Shown here: piece after piece, positions 6,020 to 8,960 of the stretch
Layout: each line of letters opens with the position of its first letter
How positions within the stretch are numbered: position 1 is the first letter of the stretch
Assembly: GCA_937927625.1 (NCBI GenBank)
Contig: CALBSD010000031.1
Coordinates: 1-8,960 of the forward strand
From: an uncultured Actinomycetes bacterium
GTDB lineage: Bacteria > Actinomycetota > Acidimicrobiia > Acidimicrobiales > Ilumatobacteraceae
Length of the DNA: 8,960 bases
Reading direction: 5' to 3'
Position numbers and translations under genes: made by a program
The notes under the pieces: model-generated
Seen by the model: the letters and a program-made list of their open reading frames with translations, nothing else
Told to the model about the DNA's origin: nothing
Databases searched by the model: none

Positions 6020-6607
6020 TCAGCCTTCGGCGCTGCAACCTGGGCAGGTGCCGTCGGACTCAAGGAAGTAGAAGTGCTTCTGGCACATCTTAATTGCAGG
6101 AGCTGCAGTTTCCTTGATGGCGGCCTTTGCACTACCCATTGAAGGCAACGGCGAAGTGAAGTACTCACCAGCAGCAGAGTCCATACGCAACGAAGACTCG
6201 ATACGAATCTTGTGATTGATCTGTCCCTTGTGCATCCACGCAACACCGGCGTGATTGCTGTGTGCGCTTGCCGCCACCATGTAGCCGCTCTTCTTCAAGT
6301 AATAGAACTCGGTGAATGTGGTGCCGAGGTCGGCTGCGAGAGTTTCAAGAACTGCCTTCGCACGACGAATCACTGCAGCATCACCCTTGTATGCGCCCCA
6401 TGCTTCGATGGCTGTATCGATGTCAGTGAAGTAGTGACGAAGCTTTGCGTTTGCATCTGCCTTTTTTCCGCCATCAACAATGGCGTGAGTCTGCGGGTTC
6501 ACCCAGAGGTCACCGTTACGTGCAGCAGAGTCGGTGGCTTCGCTCACTGATTCGTTCTCGATCAGTTCGTCGCCGTTGTACTTGCTCATGTTCGCTGCGT
6601 CAGTCAT
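6020..6607 (-). CDS. unrecognised protein with C-terminal CxxH/CxxC zinc-knuckle-like motif
   Basis: 195 residues, family not recognised. There is no signal peptide and no hydrophobic membrane segment. The first 30 residues are acidic and low in order-promoting residues, so probably a flexible tail. Residues about 50-95 look helical (ANAKLRHYF, IDTAIEAWGAY, AAVIRRAKAVLETL). Residues about 97-140 are strand-like and rich in aromatic residues and histidine (H116, H119, H126, H132). The tail has C175-x2-H178, then C188-x2-C191 within SDGTCPGC, a spacing suited to one zinc ion; these are its only cysteines. Codon use resembles its neighbours and the frame is intact from ATG 6607, so it is very likely real. 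A second ATG seven codons in is an alternative start. It is transcribed alone, away from the toxin operon, and ends at a hairpin 17 nt past its stop. No function is proposed. Confidence 0.75.
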   Translation of the reverse strand: MTDAANMSKYNGDELIENESVSEATDSAARNGDLWVNPQTHAIVDGGKKADANAKLRHYFTDIDTAIEAWGAYKGDAAVIRRAKAVLETLAADLGTTFTEFYYLKKSGYMVAASAHSNHAGVAWMHKGQINHKIRIESSLRMDSAAGEYFTSPLPSMGSAKAAIKETAAPAIKMCQKHFYFLESDGTCPGCSAEG

Positions 6608-6728
6608 TCATCCATCAGACCACACTTCATACCTGTTTGGGCATTCGCCTCTAATCGTTCAGCGTTCTCACTTATTCCCATACCGAATACTGCAGGTACA
6701 CTTATTGTTACGGGCTGGCTAGACCGAA

Positions 6729-6768
6729 CAGAACCCCGATGCATTCGTGCGTCGGGGTTCTGCCATTT
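6729..6768. terminator. hairpin at the end of the toxin-antitoxin operon
   Basis: CAGAACCCCGA (6729-6739) pairs with TCGGGGTTCTG (6752-6762), an 11-bp stem that can extend by a T-G wobble and two G-C pairs. It lies 16 nt past the PIN-gene stop on the minus strand. The plus-strand tail is CCATTTTCC. The rest of 6608-6777 holds the upstream region of the 6020-6607 gene; I see no gene and no clear promoter in it. Confidence 0.65.
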
Positions 6769-6777
6769 TCCTGACGA

Positions 6778-7194
6778 CTACAGAAGGCGTAGCAAGACTT
6801 CGAATGAGGCCGGGGTTGTGATTGGCGGTTGCTGAAGTTCCCATTCCAGTAGATCTTTGTCCCCACTCACGATGTATTGAACGGCATGCTCATGCGCGAG
6901 TGCGATGAGAAAATCGTCGGCAGAATCTCGAAGGAACTCCCCAATCTCGGCTGGATCCACCTTAAGTTCGATTAACTGCGTAATTACCCCAACGAATTCC
7001 TGGGCCTCCGTAACAGAAATCCATTTCCTCATTCGCGGGCGACGGGTCAAAACCTCATCCACTTCATCTAGCAGTTGTCGGCAAGCGATTAGTTCAGGAT
7101 TCCCGGTGCGAAACCACTCATGAATTAATCGATGGGATGGTCCGCCCTGAATGGCAGCAGAAACGAAAACGTTCGAGTCGAATATGACGCGCAA
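6778..7194 (-). CDS. PIN-domain ribonuclease, putative toxin of a toxin-antitoxin pair
   Basis: 138 residues, a single PIN domain of the 'putative toxin-antitoxin system toxin component, PIN family' type (COG1569-like). PIN domains are Mg-dependent RNases that cut RNA and, as toxins, block translation. Visible acidic residues: D6 in V-I-F-D-S-N at the first strand, E44 in L-D-E-V, the D90/D93/D94 cluster (RDSADDFLIALA), and D112 in V-S-G-D-K-D-L-L. The catalytic set therefore looks complete. The start must be TTG at 7194, because the first strand carrying D6 follows at once and no ATG or GTG is available. It begins 6 nt after the HTH gene's stop, so the two are cotranscribed with the regulator first. 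The RNA target is unknown. A plain regulatory PIN nuclease rather than a toxin cannot be excluded. Confidence 0.88.
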   Translation of the reverse strand: MRVIFDSNVFVSAAIQGGPSHRLIHEWFRTGNPELIACRQLLDEVDEVLTRRPRMRKWISVTEAQEFVGVITQLIELKVDPAEIGEFLRDSADDFLIALAHEHAVQYIVSGDKDLLEWELQQPPITTPASFEVLLRLL

Positions 7195-7200
7195 AGTTAT

Positions 7201-7515
7201 CTATTTCTTTGGACTAGAGCGGCGTACGGACTTCACTTCTGAGACCGCCAATTGCATCGCTTCGTCCTCTGATAGTTCAGAGTTCTGACTCACTCGGTGA
7301 TCCAGCTCAATTCGAAAGCGTGTTGTATACAACTGCCATGCTGATTGACGACTGACTCCGAGAACCTCGGCGATTGACTCCCAACTTGCTCCCCCATCGC
7401 GTGCACGTCGAACACAATCAACGCGAAGGTCTTCCAGTTGGTGTTCATACGCAACAATCTCCCGCAGTGCGCGCAATGGTTCTTTGGGAAGTTTTCGACT
7501 GGCCAAGGTGGTCAT
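7201..7515 (-). CDS. helix-turn-helix protein, putative antitoxin and autorepressor
   Basis: 104 residues from ATG 7515. A central helix-turn-helix is clear around 41-66 (G-A-S-W-E-S-I-A-E-V-L-G-V-S-R-Q-S-A-W), of the sigma-region-4-like type frequent in actinobacteria. It is flanked by a charged helical N-terminus (about 10-40) and an acidic-then-basic C-terminal part (80-104, ending SSPKK). The reading frame stays open to 7944, but that extension is antisense to the deacylase gene and reads as non-protein; ATG 7515 gives the conserved-looking start and has TATCCT 6 nt upstream. It sits directly before the PIN gene with a 6-nt gap, the usual antitoxin position, and behind a 16-bp palindrome it probably binds. 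The antitoxin role is inferred from position; the DNA-binding fold is seen. Confidence 0.8.
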   Translation of the reverse strand: MTTLASRKLPKEPLRALREIVAYEHQLEDLRVDCVRRARDGGASWESIAEVLGVSRQSAWQLYTTRFRIELDHRVSQNSELSEDEAMQLAVSEVKSVRRSSPKK

Positions 7516-7518
7516 GTT

Positions 7519-7534
7519 GTCAGGATATCCTGAC
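7519..7534. promoter_or_regulatory. 16-bp perfect palindrome, probable operator of the toxin-antitoxin operon
   Basis: GTCAGGATATCCTGAC is a perfect palindrome ending 3 nt before the HTH gene's ATG. On the minus strand it contains TATCCT (7527 to 7522), a TANNNT -10 box with 6 nt to the ATG, so a bound dimer would cover the promoter. By symmetry the plus strand also has TATCCT (7526-7531), so it could affect transcription toward the deacylase gene. Confidence 0.7.
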
Positions 7535-7599
7535 GATGCGTCACGAGCCAGCCGGTCCCTCAAGGCACGCACGCCCACGGCGTGAACCGACTCGCCCAC

Positions 7600-7605
7600 T
7601 ACGGT
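7600..7605 (+). promoter_or_regulatory. possible -10 box of the deacylase gene
   Basis: TACGGT fits TANNNT and lies 9 nt before ATG 7615, the same hexamer and spacing as in front of the SDR gene. There is no clear -35 and only a weak purine run (AGAAAG) before the ATG. Confidence 0.35.
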
Positions 7606-7614
7606 AGAAAGCGC

Positions 7615-8960
7615 ATGGCTACCGCAGATTCCAAAAAGACCGTCATCCGCAACGCCCGACTCGTCGATGGCAGCGGCGCACCCGAAACCGTCGCTGACGT
7701 CATGTTTGAAGACGGCATCATCCGCGAGATCACCGGCGCGGGCAAATCCCCCACTGCACACGTGCACCGCATCATCGACGCCGACGGCCTGCTGCTCACC
7801 CCCGGCTGGGTCGACATCCATACGCACTACGACGCCCAAGCAACATGGGACCCCTGGCTCACCCCCAGCAGCTGGCACGGCGCCACCACTGTGGTGATGG
7901 GCAACTGCGGCGTGGGCTTTGCTCCGGCGCATGAAGACCGTCATGAATGGCTCATTGAATTAATGGAAGGCGTGGAAGACATTCCCGGTGCTGCCATGAC
8001 CGAAGGCCTCACATGGGGCTGGCGTTCATTCCCTGAATATATGGATGCACTCGCATCCCAAGAACGCGTGATCGACCTTGGCGCACAGATTGCCCACGGT
8101 GCATTGCGCGCATTCGTCATGGGTGAACGCGGTGCGGCGAATGAAAGCGCCACGCCTGCAGACATCGCCGAGATGGCACGCCAAGTGGACGAAGCAATGG
8201 CTGCGGGTGCGTTGGGCTTCTCCACCAGCCGCACACCTATCCATAAGAGCAAGAGCGGCGAACTGGTGCCTGGCACCACCGCCGACGAGAACGAACTGTT
8301 TGGCATTGCCGAAGCCTTGAACAAGCACGGCCGTGGCGTGTTCCAGTTTGCGCCCGAGCACAAGATTCTTCCCACCGATGAATGGCCATGGATGCGCGAG
8401 ATGGCCAAGCGCAATCCGAACGTGACCGTGAGCGTGAACCTCAACCAAGACGACGCTGCACCCGAGGTGTGGCGCTCGGTGTTGAAAGAACTCGACCGCG
8501 CACAAGCCGATGGGTTGAACATCATCGCGCAAGTAGCGGGACGTTCCATTGGTGTTCTCATGTGTTTGGAAGGCAGCTTCCACCCACTGGCCTTCCACCC
8601 TGCTTGGCAAGAGATTGCTCACCTGCCACATGCAGAAAAAGTGAAGGCGCTGCGCGACGCGACATTGCGCGACAAGTTTGTGAATGAGATTCCACGCGAT
8701 GGTGGTTTCTTCGAAGGAATCGTGTTGTCACGTTTGTGGAAGATGTTCCCGGTAACGGATGCAAACATCAACTACGAGCCAAACCCGAAGACCGACAGCA
8801 TTGATGCATTGGCACAGGCACGCCGCATTGCGCCGATGGACATGGTGTATGACCAGTTGTTGGCGAACGAAGGTCGCGGAATGATCTACATGCCGTTCTT
8901 CAACTACTCCTATGGAGACCTCTCCATGACGTATGAATTGATGCAGCATGAGCACACACG
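7615..8960 (+). CDS. N-acyl-D-amino-acid deacylase-like amidohydrolase, C-terminus cut by window edge
   Basis: Metal-dependent amidohydrolase of the D-aminoacylase / N-acyl-D-amino-acid deacylase group (Amidohydro_3-like), with 448 codons visible of a usual 500-580. A short N-terminal beta-sandwich segment (about 8-60) is followed by the TIM-barrel entry L-T-P-G-W-V-D-I-H-T-H-Y-D-A with metal ligands H69 and H71. Next comes G-N-C-G-V-G-F-A-P with C98, matching the metal-bridging cysteine of D-aminoacylases. The later histidine ligands of that enzyme are not obvious: the expected regions read V-F-Q-F-A-P-E-H and I-I-A-Q-V-A-G-R-S-I-G. The catalytic aspartate region lies beyond the window. The substrate is therefore uncertain: an N-acyl amino acid, hydantoin-like or other cyclic amide. 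ATG 7615 is chosen because the first strand (TVIRNARLVDG) starts at residue 9. It is transcribed divergently from the toxin-antitoxin operon across 99 bp. Confidence 0.88.
   Translation, partial: MATADSKKTVIRNARLVDGSGAPETVADVMFEDGIIREITGAGKSPTAHVHRIIDADGLLLTPGWVDIHTHYDAQATWDPWLTPSSWHGATTVVMGNCGVGFAPAHEDRHEWLIELMEGVEDIPGAAMTEGLTWGWRSFPEYMDALASQERVIDLGAQIAHGALRAFVMGERGAANESATPADIAEMARQVDEAMAAGALGFSTSRTPIHKSKSGELVPGTTADENELFGIAEALNKHGRGVFQFAPEHKILPTDEWPWMREMAKRNPNVTVSVNLNQDDAAPEVWRSVLKELDRAQADGLNIIAQVAGRSIGVLMCLEGSFHPLAFHPAWQEIAHLPHAEKVKALRDATLRDKFVNEIPRDGGFFEGIVLSRLWKMFPVTDANINYEPNPKTDSIDALAQARRIAPMDMVYDQLLANEGRGMIYMPFFNYSYGDLSMTYELMQHEHT

Noticed and set aside
5702..6142. 146-codon plus-strand open frame
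   Set aside because: It runs through a hairpin, the tRNA, further hairpins and the 3' end of the minus-strand gene, and has no protein-like pattern.
6608..6777. possible small RNA on the plus strand ending at the hairpin 6729-6762
   Set aside because: A TTTT-containing tail exists on the plus strand, but no promoter could be supported; the hairpin is explained as the end of the toxin operon.
7516..7944. N-terminal extension of the HTH gene's open frame
   Set aside because: This part is antisense to the start of the deacylase gene and reads as a low-sense, Val/Ala/Gly-rich string. The HTH protein starts naturally at ATG 7515, just after the palindrome.
7941..8631. two about 200-codon minus-strand frames
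   Set aside because: They are antisense shadows of the deacylase gene, whose frame has continuous family motifs.

Overview
The window holds ordinary chromosomal genes of what looks like an actinobacterium, with roughly balanced base composition. The evidence is an actinobacterial-style DXS (N-G-R-S-Y-A-P after the LNDN motif), a HisN-type histidinol-phosphatase, and start codons that mostly lack a Shine-Dalgarno sequence but sit 6-9 nt behind a TANNNT box, as in leaderless transcripts. Acidimicrobiia is my best guess for the class, but that is inference only. No phage, transposon, CRISPR or rRNA genes are seen.

Layout. Positions 1-1097 (minus) hold the N-terminal three quarters of a TldD-type metalloprotease, cut by the window edge. 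It diverges from a PAP2/AUR1-like membrane phosphatase or transferase (1155-2060, plus), whose stop codon interlocks with that of a convergent SDR oxidoreductase (2057-2824, minus). The SDR diverges across only 28 bp from dxs (2853-4799, plus), the first enzyme of the MEP isoprenoid pathway. A histidinol-phosphatase-like gene (4809-5594) follows dxs in an apparent operon that ends at a terminator.

The intergenic stretch 5595-6019 is dense in structure. It has two terminator-like hairpins, a tRNA gene (best read as tRNA-His, GTG) whose anticodon arm is one base too long, and then three consecutive hairpins. The middle hairpin carries, on the opposite strand, an exact 16-nt copy of the core of that anticodon arm, with the outer stem pairs changed in a compensatory way. 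This is the most unusual signal in the window.

Positions 6020-6607 (minus) encode an unrecognised protein with a C-terminal CxxH/CxxC zinc-knuckle-like motif. Next comes a two-gene toxin-antitoxin-like operon on the minus strand: an HTH protein (7201-7515) followed by a PIN-domain RNase with a TTG start (6778-7194). A 16-bp perfect palindrome sits directly in front of the operon. Diverging from it, 7615 to the window end (plus) is an N-acyl-D-amino-acid deacylase-like amidohydrolase, cut by the edge.
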